From contig CAYSWR010000008.1 of assembly GCA_964434855.1 (NCBI GenBank), positions 1-47,303 of the forward strand: 47,303 bases of DNA. The letters run 5' to 3'. The DNA comes from UBA8516 sp964434855 (GTDB lineage Archaea > Thermoproteota > Nitrososphaeria > Nitrososphaerales > Nitrosopumilaceae). The notes under the pieces were generated by a model. The model ran no database searches, was not told where the DNA came from, and worked only from the letters and a program-made list of their open reading frames with translations. Position 1 is the stretch's first letter. Every line of letters starts with the position of its first letter. The translations under genes and the position numbers were made by a program. Below, piece by piece: positions 31,651 to 40,129 of the stretch.

Positions 31651-31857
31651 ATGCCAAACATGTCACTAACAAATAGAGAAAAATTGATTGTATTGATAAC
31701 AAACGCTATCACATCATACTCAAAAAAGATGGAGGGGGGCAACATGCCTCAAAATCAATCAATAGTAGACTTTGTGCTCAAATCTATTCCTGATGATTTG
31801 AAATCGGAGATGTCAATGGAGTTAATCGATGATGTCTTCTCACAAATATCAAAGTAA
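31651..31857 (+). CDS. hypothetical helical protein
   Basis: 68 residues, probably all helical: SLTNREKLIVLITNAITSYS and then a second half SIVDFVLKSIPDDLKSEMSM. No metal or catalytic motif. The stop is about 50 bp before the PurP-like gene in the same direction. Not recognised. Confidence 0.55.
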   Translation: MPNMSLTNREKLIVLITNAITSYSKKMEGGNMPQNQSIVDFVLKSIPDDLKSEMSMELIDDVFSQISK

Positions 31858-31908
31858 ACCATGCAACTTTCATAAAGAGCCCAATTCTAACTAAAATCAG
31901 GAAGGATA

Positions 31909-32934
31909 ATGGCAGCAATAGCAACTTTGGGGTCTCACTGTGCATTGCAGGTTCTAAAAGGCGCAAAAGATGAAGGCTTCAAAACAATTCTTGTGTCAGA
32001 AAAGAAGCGTGAAAAACTATATCGTAGGTTCAAGTTCATAGATGAAATAATTCTTGTTGATTCGTTCTTAGAAATCGCAGATCAAAAGTGTACATCAGTA
32101 CTAAAAGAAAATGATGCAATAATAATTCCACATGGAACACTAATTTCCCAAATGGATTCGTCAAAAATCGAATCCATAACGACCCCTATTTTTGGAAATA
32201 AATGGATTCTCAGATGGGAATCAGACAGAAAGATGAAAGAACAATTAATGCGAGAAGCTAAACTTAATGTTCCAAAAACAGTTACCAGCCCAAAAGAAAT
32301 CAAAACTCTTGTGATAGCAAAACGTCATGGAGCGGCAGGAGGCAAGGGCTATTTTTTGACAACAAATGAAAAAGACTATAACAAAAAACGTGACAAACTA
32401 ATCAAACAGGGTTTAATCAAAGGAGATAGCGACCTGTACTTACAGGAGTATTCTTTTGGTGTTTCTGCTTATTTGCAATATTTTTATTCACCACTAAAAG
32501 ACGAGCTAGAATTTTTTGGTGTGGACAGAAGATATGAATCAGACATTGATGGTCTTGGAAGAATTCCAGCTGCTCAACAGCTAGACATCGATTCCATCCC
32601 ATCGTTTAATGTGATTGCAAATAGTCCTCTTGTTTTAAGAGAATCACTTCTTGACGAAGTCTATTTCATGGGAGAAAGATTTGTTGATGCTGCAAAGAGA
32701 CTTGTAGCGCCAGGGATGAACGGGCCTTTCTGCCTTGAAGGAGTATATGATGAGAACGGGAAATTCACCACATTTGAGTTCTCAGCAAGAATTGTTGCTG
32801 GTACCAACATGTATGTAGACGGATCACCATATTCGACGTTTCTTTACAATGAACCAATGAGCATGGGAAGAAGAATAGCTAGAGAAATCAAACAAGCTAA
32901 AAATTCTAATGAACTTGAAAAGATTGTTACATAA
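31909..32934 (+). CDS. purP: PurP-type formate-dependent AICAR ligase
   Basis: 341 residues. ATLGSHCALQVLKGAKDEGF is the PurP start. VIAKRHGAAGGKGYFLTTNE is the ATP-grasp glycine loop. QEYSFGVSAYLQYFYSPLKD and FEFSARIVAGTNMYVDGSPY supply metal and substrate residues. PurP makes FAICAR from AICAR and formate in archaeal purine synthesis. The first ATG at 31909 gives MAAIATLGSHC, close to the normal family start. Archaea often carry paralogues, so the exact substrate could differ. Confidence 0.9.
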   Translation: MAAIATLGSHCALQVLKGAKDEGFKTILVSEKKREKLYRRFKFIDEIILVDSFLEIADQKCTSVLKENDAIIIPHGTLISQMDSSKIESITTPIFGNKWILRWESDRKMKEQLMREAKLNVPKTVTSPKEIKTLVIAKRHGAAGGKGYFLTTNEKDYNKKRDKLIKQGLIKGDSDLYLQEYSFGVSAYLQYFYSPLKDELEFFGVDRRYESDIDGLGRIPAAQQLDIDSIPSFNVIANSPLVLRESLLDEVYFMGERFVDAAKRLVAPGMNGPFCLEGVYDENGKFTTFEFSARIVAGTNMYVDGSPYSTFLYNEPMSMGRRIAREIKQAKNSNELEKIVT

Positions 32935-32945
32935 GTATCTAAGAT

Positions 32946-33797
32946 TTAGGCGCCGCTAAACTCAATCAACAGATCAGTAATGAATCCTGCAAACAATCCA
33001 ATGAATATACCAACCATCATTATAGTATTCGTAGTCTGTTTTCTTCCTGCATGATACATCAATAATGAAACGTAAATCAATGCACCACCTGCAATTGATA
33101 GGAACAAAATGAATGCTAAATTAGAAATCCACCAACTTCCCAAAAGTGTACCAAAAAATGTTGGTGCGCCACCAACAAAACCTGCAAGCACCAAGAAACC
33201 AATCTTTGGTCTGTTTTTAATTCCAACCAAAGGACCTACAATTCCAAATCCTTCTGTAGCGTTGTGTGCTCCAAATCCAATTACCAAAAGTATTGCCAAG
33301 CCTATCTCTCCAGAAACGTATGATTGACCTATAGCTAACCCTTCACTAAAATTATGAACGCCGATTCCTATTGCGATCATCATAGCTATTCTATACGCAT
33401 TAGCTTCATGGAATAATTGATGAAGATGTGTATCACTTTGTTTGATATTTTCTAGTGATAAAATTTGTGGAAAATTCTTTGAATGCATCCATCTATTTTC
33501 GTATAATACCAAACCAAAAAGCCCGATTCCAATTCCACCAAAAAGTGCAAGAAGCGCAAGCACTCCGTCTCCTAGTGCCGCATTGCCTTCAAATGCTTCA
33601 ACACTTGTATCTTCAGCTGCTTCCCAAGCATGACTGAACACGTCTATTATAAGAAATATCAAAATGCCTAGCGCGGCAGCATTAAGGAATCCCTTTTGAT
33701 TGGTGGTCAGATGCCTGAGAACGGCAAATGGCAAACCTAGGAAAATTGTAAAGCCAGCTACTGAGCCTAGGATCAAAAGTTGTACGTAATCCATCAT
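32946..33797 (-). CDS. ZIP-family metal transporter
   Basis: 283 residues with about eight helices. The binuclear metal-site motifs HNFSEGLAIGQ (helix 4) and HNATEGFGIVGP (helix 5) are intact. A long loop between helices 3 and 4 has His residues (SDTHLHQLFHEAN). It should import Zn2+ or Fe2+. The opposite-strand winged-helix gene at 33942 shares the promoter region with two copies of a palindrome, so the regulator probably controls both. Confidence 0.92.
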   Translation of the reverse strand: MMDYVQLLILGSVAGFTIFLGLPFAVLRHLTTNQKGFLNAAALGILIFLIIDVFSHAWEAAEDTSVEAFEGNAALGDGVLALLALFGGIGIGLFGLVLYENRWMHSKNFPQILSLENIKQSDTHLHQLFHEANAYRIAMMIAIGIGVHNFSEGLAIGQSYVSGEIGLAILLVIGFGAHNATEGFGIVGPLVGIKNRPKIGFLVLAGFVGGAPTFFGTLLGSWWISNLAFILFLSIAGGALIYVSLLMYHAGRKQTTNTIMMVGIFIGLFAGFITDLLIEFSGA

Positions 33798-33844
33798 TAG
33801 CTTTCACTAATTAGGATAAGCTAACATTATTTAAATCAAATAAT

Positions 33845-33864
33845 CATTCTAAACTCTTAGAACA
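33845..33864 (-). promoter_or_regulatory. imperfect palindrome proximal to the ZIP gene
   Basis: CATTCTAAA-CT-CTTAGAACA, an imperfect copy of the perfect palindrome 31 bp away. It is centred 57.5 bp before the ZIP start. Confidence 0.6.
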
Positions 33865-33875
33865 AATTAATGAGT

Positions 33876-33895
33876 CATTCTAAAGTTTTAGAATG
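33876..33895 (+). promoter_or_regulatory. perfect palindrome proximal to the winged-helix gene
   Basis: CATTCTAAA-GT-TTTAGAATG, perfect 9-bp arms. It is centred 56.5 bp before the ATG at 33942, so the two copies are arranged symmetrically in the divergent promoter. Confidence 0.7.
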
Positions 33896-33941
33896 AGATT
33901 CGAGTCGTTTAAATAGTTAAGCGATACTAATTGAAAAAAAG

Positions 33942-34271
33942 ATGACAAGGCGACCCACATTAAGTCAATTAAAAAAATATGATGTTAATCAAAAAGTACT
34001 AGAAGCTCTTGCAGATGTACAATCAAGAACAATATTATTTTCTGTCATAAAAGAAGGAAAGACTGCAACTGAACTTGCAGAGGAACACAAGATTCCTCTA
34101 AGTTCAGTATACAAAAAAATTTCAGATCTTGAAGATCTTTCTTTAATCAAAATAGAAAAATGGATACTTTCAAACAACGGTAAAAAATTCAAGCTTTACA
34201 AAAGTAGAATAAGTAAAGCAGACGTCAGTATAAGAAAACCCGAGCCAGTAATTAGTTTGTCTCCAAACTAA
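33942..34271 (+). CDS. winged-helix transcriptional regulator (ArsR-like), putative metal regulator
   Basis: 109 residues. VLEALADVQSRTILFSVIKE leads to a helix-turn-helix at LAEEHKIPLSSVYKKISDLE and a wing with KKFKLYKSRIS. It is a paralogue of 13619-13954. There is no Cys, so any metal sensing must use His, Asp or Glu, or be indirect. Facing a ZIP transporter with paired palindromes between them points to metal-linked autoregulation. TTTAAATAG is centred about 30 bp before the ATG. Confidence 0.85.
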   Translation: MTRRPTLSQLKKYDVNQKVLEALADVQSRTILFSVIKEGKTATELAEEHKIPLSSVYKKISDLEDLSLIKIEKWILSNNGKKFKLYKSRISKADVSIRKPEPVISLSPN

Positions 34272-34394
34272 CTTAATGGGTATGACCAAGAAGTTGAAAA
34301 CAGACTCGTTATTTGCCGGTTGATACAAAATAAAAAAGTTTTCAGTTATTTATTTGTCAATCACTTTCTAAAAAGTTGTTATATGAATTTAGAA

Positions 34395-35126
34395 TCAACG
34401 AAATTGATCTTTTTCAATATGCGGTTGGAATTTTTGCCATAACGCACCAAGTATTATTGCGTCTAAAACCCAAAACACAGTGACAGTACTTGCCGATGCA
34501 ATTCTAAACCCACGCATCAAATCTGCTGGTGCAATTATTTCATCTGGATTTTCAGGCATTACAACGAAAATAACACTGATGTAAATTGCATATCCAAGTG
34601 GTATGGCAAATTTTCTAGCAGGATTTTTGATTTTTCTATAGATCCTTGAGAATCCAAGCGCGCCAAGTCCAGATAGCGCTATAAAGCCAACATAAAGCGA
34701 GGTTCTAAGAACGATAGTTTCAGGATCTCCCACTGTTGGAGGATTAGCTGGATATTTCAAAAACGGGATGAGAAATATAGTAAACCACATTATTCCAGCC
34801 AAAACAAGCGCCTTTTTGATATGATTTTGGCCAGGAAGAATGTGCCTAGAATATGCAAAAACTAACCCAAACAAAGCACCAATAGAAAGTCCCAATATTC
34901 CTCCTGCAAGAACTTCCCCTTGTTTTTGCCAAATTCTGTATGTGTTAAATTCTTCCCAGAACCGTGGCGTGTCTTGGGCTTCACCAGACTCAAATAGGTT
35001 TTGGTTTTCTATTCCTATGGCCATATCCAGAAACGGTTCTACTATTACAAGATTAATTAGACCATGCATTATTCCTGCAGAAAAACCAGAAATAAGAACA
35101 ATAACAAGAAAAAGGAGTGTTTTCAA
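34395..35126 (-). CDS. cbtA: CbtA-type cobalt transporter subunit
   Basis: 243 residues with about six helices. GFSAGIMHGLINLVIVEPFL and the ILPFLKYPANPP-like segment (LIPFLKYPANPPTVGDPETI) are typical of CbtA, often linked to cobalamin synthesis. It lies 9 bp downstream of CbtB. Ammonia-oxidising archaea make cobalamin, so a cobalt importer makes sense. No cobalamin riboswitch is visible; a DUF4443 regulator precedes instead. Confidence 0.85.
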   Translation of the reverse strand: MKTLLFLVIVLISGFSAGIMHGLINLVIVEPFLDMAIGIENQNLFESGEAQDTPRFWEEFNTYRIWQKQGEVLAGGILGLSIGALFGLVFAYSRHILPGQNHIKKALVLAGIMWFTIFLIPFLKYPANPPTVGDPETIVLRTSLYVGFIALSGLGALGFSRIYRKIKNPARKFAIPLGYAIYISVIFVVMPENPDEIIAPADLMRGFRIASASTVTVFWVLDAIILGALWQKFQPHIEKDQFR

Positions 35127-35135
35127 TTCTAATCA

Positions 35136-35357
35136 CTAATGACATGGATACCCAGCTGCATGTCTCATATCATGATATAGCTCATGCAAGTATAGTTCGT
35201 CAAAGGCGTCTGCACCTTCAACCAAACTAAACAGATGACCTTGATCAAACCCTACGACAAACAGTCCTATTCCAAATAATGCAAGAAGAATTCCTGCAGC
35301 TAATTTTGGTACGTTGTAATTTGTTTTTGTTATTTGGAAAGTGTTTGTCAATTTCAC
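35136..35357 (-). CDS. cbtB: CbtB-type cobalt transporter subunit
   Basis: 73 residues: one membrane span (LAAGILLALFGIGLFVVGFD) and a C-terminal His-rich tail HELYHDMRHAAGYPCH, typical of CbtB and likely to bind Co2+. It lies between the DUF4443 regulator and CbtA. Confidence 0.87.
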   Translation of the reverse strand: MKLTNTFQITKTNYNVPKLAAGILLALFGIGLFVVGFDQGHLFSLVEGADAFDELYLHELYHDMRHAAGYPCH

Positions 35358-35418
35358 TGCAAATCAAATTCTTTTGTATTTAAATTGTTGGATGATTTGT
35401 CCAATATTTATACTATAG

Positions 35419-36048
35419 TCAGATTAGTGCCAATGTAAACAACGCGGAACTTTTTGCGGAGATTTCTGCAACAAATGGTTCAGAGGCAGTAGCGATAATA
35501 ATCACATCACCGTCTTGAGGTTTCAGATTTTCCAACAATATTGATCTAACTTTCTTATCTTTTTGTAAACAATCAACTTCTTCTTTTGGGAAAACAAATT
35601 TGTTTTTACGGTATAGAAGAGTAATTGCACCAGTTGCACCATAAAGTATCGAAGCATCACGTTGTTCAATACCGACTTTGATCTCTTTTGCAAAATTTCG
35701 TAACAGTATAGCATGGTTATTTTTTCCCAAAGATATAGAACACTTTGGAACATCACACTCTCTCGATATTATTTTGAATAATTCACCTACAAATTTTTGT
35801 CCTTTTTTTGTAAGAAATGTACCAGAACGTAATGAATCTGCCAAACCCTCTTCTTTTAGATGCAGAATCAGAGTTTTTACAGCACCTTCACCCATATGAA
35901 GTTCCTTACAAAAAGAAGTTCTACTGACATATGGTTCCTTGTGTAATAATTGTAGTGCCTTGAAGACATGTGGGGCACTAAATGACAATACTTTACTTGA
36001 ACCTCTTCTTGAAACCACTCTTTGTAATGTTTTAATTAAATCACGCAA
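35419..36048 (-). CDS. DUF4443-type winged-helix regulator
   Basis: 209 residues. An N-terminal winged helix (APHVFKALQLLHKEPYVSRT, with TSFCKELHMGEGAVKTLILH as recognition part) is joined to a C-terminal domain ending EPFVAEISAKSSALFTLALI, which looks like a ligand-binding or nucleotide-like fold. It resembles archaeal DUF4443 proteins. Its position in front of cbtB-cbtA suggests control of cobalt uptake, perhaps by cobalt or cobalamin; this is inference. Confidence 0.65.
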   Translation of the reverse strand: MRDLIKTLQRVVSRRGSSKVLSFSAPHVFKALQLLHKEPYVSRTSFCKELHMGEGAVKTLILHLKEEGLADSLRSGTFLTKKGQKFVGELFKIISRECDVPKCSISLGKNNHAILLRNFAKEIKVGIEQRDASILYGATGAITLLYRKNKFVFPKEEVDCLQKDKKVRSILLENLKPQDGDVIIIATASEPFVAEISAKSSALFTLALI

Positions 36049-36120
36049 GGATAGTATGATGATTTAACTCATAATTGAATTTTAACAATCTTAATATTCA
36101 ATTCAAAGTGCAGCGCATAT

Positions 36121-36759
36121 GTGAAAAAATACTATCTTCTTGCAATACCAGTCATTATTGGAATAATTGTAGTATATTATTTGCAAAGTCCAAGCCAAGA
36201 CATGCAAGAAAAGATAACCACACAAACATTAATGCAAAATGGTTCTCCTCTCATGGGCAATCCAGATGCAAAAATTACCATAGTTGAGTGGGGAGATTAT
36301 CAATGTACTTTTTGTTACAAGTTTCATCAATCTAGTAAAGATATCATAATTGAAGAATATGTAAACACAGGAAAAGCCAACTTTGTATTCAGAGACTTTC
36401 CACTAAATGGTCCTGATTCTGTTCTTGCTGCAGAAGCGTCATACTGTGCAAATGATCAAGGAAAATATTGGGAGTATCATGATGAAACATACAAGAATTG
36501 GGCAGGTGAAAAAACAGGATGGGTGAACAGAAATTCTCTTGCGCAATTTGCCAAAACAGTAAATCTTGATTTAGATCAATTTAACAAATGTCTGGACGAT
36601 AAAAAATATCAACAAAAAGTATTAGATAATGAAAAATTTGGCACAAACATTGGAATTAAAGCAACACCATCATTTTTGATATTTAATAATGAAAAGATAG
36701 TCAAAATAGAAGGAAATCAACCGCTTTCTGTTTTCAGACAAGTTATTGATACAACATAA
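36121..36759 (+). CDS. DsbA-like thiol oxidoreductase, membrane anchored
   Basis: 212 residues. Residues 1-24 are a signal anchor. The thioredoxin-fold domain has the active site CTFC (GDYQCTFCYKFHQ) with the DsbA helical insert, and cis-Pro in GIKATPSFLIFNN. Two further Cys (YCANDQG, KCLDDKK) may pair. It likely forms or rearranges disulfides outside the cell. It begins with GTG; an ATG one base out of frame is followed by a stop. Confidence 0.9.
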   Translation: MKKYYLLAIPVIIGIIVVYYLQSPSQDMQEKITTQTLMQNGSPLMGNPDAKITIVEWGDYQCTFCYKFHQSSKDIIIEEYVNTGKANFVFRDFPLNGPDSVLAAEASYCANDQGKYWEYHDETYKNWAGEKTGWVNRNSLAQFAKTVNLDLDQFNKCLDDKKYQQKVLDNEKFGTNIGIKATPSFLIFNNEKIVKIEGNQPLSVFRQVIDTT

Positions 36760-36883
36760 CCACGCCTAATGTATTAAAAGATGAATACTAAATTTACAGC
36801 ATCGATGCACTATTCATATAATTTCTTGATGACTAGGAGATCATGGAGGCAAAAAGAGATAAGGCATATAGTGAAAGAAAATT

Positions 36884-37249
36884 GTGATTTATGATACCAT
36901 ATGTGAAAAGATTATGAAGATTGATGAAGCCTTGCGTTTTGTTGGCGTGTATACTCATAAGGGTGAAATGGCTTGCAGTAGAATGCGTGAAAACACAACA
37001 AGCATGCTCACTCCAGAACAAATACAAATGTCAATGTATTATGCAAAACTTAGACATGAAACACGCGAACACCTTTCTCATAACATTGGAAAAGAAGAAT
37101 TTTCTATGACAAAATATGAGAAGGTGATACGGTTTACAATTCCATTTGAAAAAGATCTTTTGTTGATAAGTGCAGACACAGATGCCAATTATGCAAAGAT
37201 TGTAGACGAAATTCTAAAAGTAATTGAAGAAACCAAAAAATTAGAATAA
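36884..37249 (+). CDS. DUF6659-like protein
   Basis: 121 residues. It has FVGVYTHKGEMACSRMREN, EQIQMSMYYAKLRHETREHL and EKVIRFTIPFEKDLLLIS, as in the paralogue at 31064-31486. GTG 36884 is used; Met at 36914 is an alternative start. The family is common in Thaumarchaeota and uncharacterised; the small strand-rich fold may bind a ligand or a partner protein. Confidence 0.65.
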   Translation: MIYDTICEKIMKIDEALRFVGVYTHKGEMACSRMRENTTSMLTPEQIQMSMYYAKLRHETREHLSHNIGKEEFSMTKYEKVIRFTIPFEKDLLLISADTDANYAKIVDEILKVIEETKKLE

Positions 37250-37296
37250 GAATAACCATGAGAACGATTAAAGGTCATAGCATTCAAAAACAAAAT

Positions 37297-37328
37297 ACAA
37301 TTAGAATCGAAAAAAGTTTTCTAATTGT
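37297..37328. other. inverted repeat before aRF1
   Basis: ACAATTAGAA, twelve bases, then TTCTAATTGT: perfect 10-bp arms. It lies between the DUF6659 stop and the TATA box of aRF1. It could be a terminator hairpin for the first gene or an operator for the second. Confidence 0.4.
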
Positions 37329-37371
37329 AAAATTAACCAAACTTAATATTCTCAACTAGGAAGTTCAAATC

Positions 37372-38646
37372 ATGGGCAAACCTATAATTGAAAAACAAGA
37401 TTCAGTAAAACTGTACAAATTAAGAAAAACACTTGAAGATCTTTCTGACAAGTCAGGTCGCGGTACAGAGCTAATCTCGCTTTACATGCCACCCAAAAAA
37501 GCATTACATGAAGTAATAAACGGTTTACGCACTGAACAAGGAACTGCAGACAACATCAAATCTGATCTTACACGAACTCATGTAGTAGATGCGCTATCTC
37601 GTGTAATTCAGCGTTTAAAGTTATACAAAAAACCCCCAGACAAAGGACTAGTTATTTTTTGTGGCGCACTCCCACCAGAAGGAGGTGGACCCATAGGTAG
37701 CGAGGTAATCAAAATGTACGAACTAGAACCACCAAAAGAGCTTCAGACGTTTCTGTACAGATGCGACGATCATTTTCATGTAGATTTACTAAAAGACATG
37801 TTAAAAGACGACAACCTAATTGGGTTTTTAGCTATTGACGCAAAAGATGCAGGATGGGGTCTATTACATAGCGATAAACTAGAAGTTTTATCTGAAACAT
37901 CATCGGGAGTAGCAGGAAAACACAGGCAGGGCGGACAATCTGCAAGAAGGTTTGAGAGACTAAGAGAAATGGAACTTGGCGAATATTATCACAGAGTTGC
38001 ACATACAACACGTGAGTATTTCATCGATATTTATCCAATCAAAGGACTAGTCATATCTGGACCAGGTCCAACAAAAGAGAATTTCATAAAAGAAGAATAT
38101 CTTGAATATAGACTACAAAACATGATAATTGCCACTTTGGATACATCATATGCTGGTTCAGAAGGGGTACGCGAAGCTTTTGCAAGAGCACAAGAAGTTT
38201 TATCAGATTACAGAATGGTGGAAGAAAAAAAACTTGTCGAGAAACTCTTCAATGACATCAACAATTCTCGTGGCATGGCAACCTATGGATTAAAAGATGT
38301 AATCGAACTTTTAAAAAGAAATGTTGTAGATTCGATCTTGATTACTGATGATACAAATCTTAGAAAAATAGATATCACCTGCAAGCGATGTCAAAACGTT
38401 CAAACGGAGATTTTAGAGAGACCCAAAGTAATTCAGAGAATTCAAGAGCTATTAAGATTGCCATGTCCAAATTGTAAAAGCATGGATTCAGAATCAACCG
38501 AGCGCGATATTGTTGATTATCTTTCTTTGATTACAGGCGAGACCGGAACAAAAATTGAGGTAATATCAGGTGTTACTGAGCACGGCGCAATGCTTTCAAG
38601 TATTGGCAAGATTGGCGCATTCTTAAGATACAATCCGAATCAATGA
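37372..38646 (+). CDS. prf1: peptide chain release factor aRF1
   Basis: 424 residues, full length. The stop-codon-recognition motif NIKS lies in TADNIKSDLTRTH (about residue 64); the catalytic GGQ is in KHRQGGQSARRFERL (about 188). Domain 3 carries Cys pairs (CKRC and CPNC). It recognises stop codons and releases the peptide. ACTTAATATT is centred about 26 bp before the ATG, so the transcript is probably leaderless. Confidence 0.97.
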   Translation: MGKPIIEKQDSVKLYKLRKTLEDLSDKSGRGTELISLYMPPKKALHEVINGLRTEQGTADNIKSDLTRTHVVDALSRVIQRLKLYKKPPDKGLVIFCGALPPEGGGPIGSEVIKMYELEPPKELQTFLYRCDDHFHVDLLKDMLKDDNLIGFLAIDAKDAGWGLLHSDKLEVLSETSSGVAGKHRQGGQSARRFERLREMELGEYYHRVAHTTREYFIDIYPIKGLVISGPGPTKENFIKEEYLEYRLQNMIIATLDTSYAGSEGVREAFARAQEVLSDYRMVEEKKLVEKLFNDINNSRGMATYGLKDVIELLKRNVVDSILITDDTNLRKIDITCKRCQNVQTEILERPKVIQRIQELLRLPCPNCKSMDSESTERDIVDYLSLITGETGTKIEVISGVTEHGAMLSSIGKIGAFLRYNPNQ

Positions 38647-38689
38647 GGATATCATCATCTCTAAATATTTTCTAATTTAATATTACATT

Positions 38690-39010
38690 ATGGAACATGT
38701 GTTAGCAGAAGAATTTGATTCCAAAGTATTGGGCAGCAGTACAAAGACATTGGTGTTATTTTATGCAGACTGGTGCCCCTACTGCGCAAATTTCAAGCCA
38801 ACCTTTGAAGAAATTAATTTATATAATATCCAGAAAAAAGCCGCGCTTGTAAATGAAGATGAAAATCTGCTTTGGGACAGATTTAACATACAGGCGGTTC
38901 CAACCATGATTGCATTTCAAAACGGAAATATTCTGGCCAGACGCGATGCCAAAAAAGGAATAGGGCTAACAAGAAAAGACATGGAATCCATAATAAAAGA
39001 GTTAAACTGA
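38690..39010 (+). CDS. thioredoxin-like protein
   Basis: 106 residues with the active site WCPYC (FYADWCPYCANFKPTFEEI) and cis-Pro in QAVPTMIAFQNG. CPYC is more glutaredoxin-like than CGPC. It has no signal peptide, so it works in the cytoplasm. It follows aRF1 after about 44 bp. Confidence 0.92.
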   Translation: MEHVLAEEFDSKVLGSSTKTLVLFYADWCPYCANFKPTFEEINLYNIQKKAALVNEDENLLWDRFNIQAVPTMIAFQNGNILARRDAKKGIGLTRKDMESIIKELN

Positions 39011-39071
39011 TTTTTAAAAAATAACCAAATCTTGAAAACATTTCTGAAATTAGACTAAAAGAAATAACCTT

Positions 39072-39296
39072 ATGAAGGATGAAAACAAAGTAATCTTAGT
39101 GAAGAGAGAGAAATCTAAAGATTCAAAGTCATCTAAAAATGAAAAGGATGGCTATAATATTTTTGATGACAAAAACATCGAGGGTTTGATGAGGTATTAT
39201 AAAATTGAAAAACCTGACGTGCTATTTGAATACATAAAGAAACACAATCTCACCAAAAAAATAGACGATATCTCATTAGAAAAGAAATCAAGATAG
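39072..39296 (+). CDS. small charged hypothetical protein
   Basis: 74 residues, very rich in Lys, Glu and Asp. A disordered start (KREKSKDSKSSKNEKDG) precedes a likely folded end (IFDDKNIEGLMRYYKIEKPD). The 3' end overlaps the HIT gene on the other strand by 9 bp. It is not recognised. Confidence 0.55.
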   Translation: MKDENKVILVKREKSKDSKSSKNEKDGYNIFDDKNIEGLMRYYKIEKPDVLFEYIKKHNLTKKIDDISLEKKSR

Positions 39297-39701
39297 TTTC
39301 ATACATTTTCTAATTTTAGCTGCTAGTTCTTCAAGATCTTTGTCACTTGCAATGATTCTTTTTGGCCATGCTACATCTATCTTGGCATACCTTGGTATTA
39401 CATGAACATGAACATGCGGAACAATCTGATTTGCTGCTCTTCCGTTGTTTTGTCCCAAGTTAAATCCATCAGCACCAGTTGCTTCTAACACTGCACGTGC
39501 TATAGATGGAACTTTTGAAAAAAGTACTGATACTTCTTCCATATCCATATCTGTTATTTTTTCGTGATGTTTTCTTGGAATTACAAGTGAATGTCCTCTA
39601 TGTATTGGATACTTGTCCATTATTGCAACATGACTATCATCTTCGTAGATGAAATATGCTGGAATTTTTCCGCCAAGTATTTGACAGAAAAGACAGATCA
39701 T
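39288..39701 (-). CDS. HIT-family nucleotide hydrolase
   Basis: 137 residues. The His triad is in PHVHVHVIPRY. CLFCQILGGKIPAYFIYEDD is the usual N-terminus with a Cys pair, and IMDKYPIHRGHSLVIPRKH follows. It hydrolyses nucleoside phosphoramidates or dinucleotides. The frame opens at GTG 39713; ATG 39701 is chosen because TTTTATTTAAAG is centred 26 bp upstream of it. Confidence 0.93.
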   Translation of the reverse strand: MICLFCQILGGKIPAYFIYEDDSHVAIMDKYPIHRGHSLVIPRKHHEKITDMDMEEVSVLFSKVPSIARAVLEATGADGFNLGQNNGRAANQIVPHVHVHVIPRYAKIDVAWPKRIIASDKDLEELAAKIRKCMKLS

Positions 39702-39761
39702 GCTGTGTTTCACTTGTGTATTTTATTTAAAGCAAATGAAATGACATAATTAAAAACAAAT

Positions 39762-39917
39762 TCATTCTCCTCCTGAACCGCATGAACAAAAACCATATTC
39801 GTCTATTCTAACTTTACAGAGTGGACACTTTTCTCCATAATCTACTTCCCAAGGTTCTTTTCCATAAAGTTTGAAATGATCATCAATTTCTATTGGAATT
39901 TCACGCTTTTTTGCCAA
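39762..39917 (-). CDS. 51-residue zinc-ribbon protein
   Basis: MAKKREIPIEIDDHFKLYGK, then CPLC and CSC (FCSCGSGGE at the end): four Cys for one zinc. TTG 39917 is about 24 bp from a TATA-like GTATATTAG. The frame is closed upstream by a stop and is below most length cut-offs. It is divergent from the 34-residue Cys-rich protein. Function unknown. Confidence 0.6.
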   Translation of the reverse strand: MAKKREIPIEIDDHFKLYGKEPWEVDYGEKCPLCKVRIDEYGFCSCGSGGE

Positions 39918-39981
39918 CAAAATAATTTCTTTATTCTAATATACATACATTCTTAACCAAAGTATCAGAATTTAGAAAATA

Positions 39982-40086
39982 GTGAGTTCAGTAATCATTT
40001 GCCACAAATGTTCAGAAGAAAAACATGATCAATGCATGGGCAAAGCAGGAATGATGAGTTGTGGCTGCACTGTTTGTAATTCCTAA
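39982..40086 (+). CDS. 34-residue Cys-rich protein
   Basis: It starts with GTG and reads MSSVIICHKCSEEKHDQCMG, then a CGCTVC ending: six Cys and two His in 34 residues. The pattern C-x2-C, H-x2-C, C-x-C-x2-C resembles the N-terminal module of the hydrolase at 5361-6257 (CTCKEC, DHGLARDC, CTCC). It is probably a stand-alone metal-binding knuckle. Confidence 0.55.
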   Translation: MSSVIICHKCSEEKHDQCMGKAGMMSCGCTVCNS

Positions 40087-40129
40087 GTTCGCAATTTACA
40101 CATAGAACTGATTAAGTTATTTCGCTGAA

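Noticed and set aside
37360..37371. GTTCAAATC as a tRNA T-loop
   Set aside because: No acceptor, D or anticodon arms can be folded around it; it is the aRF1 leader.
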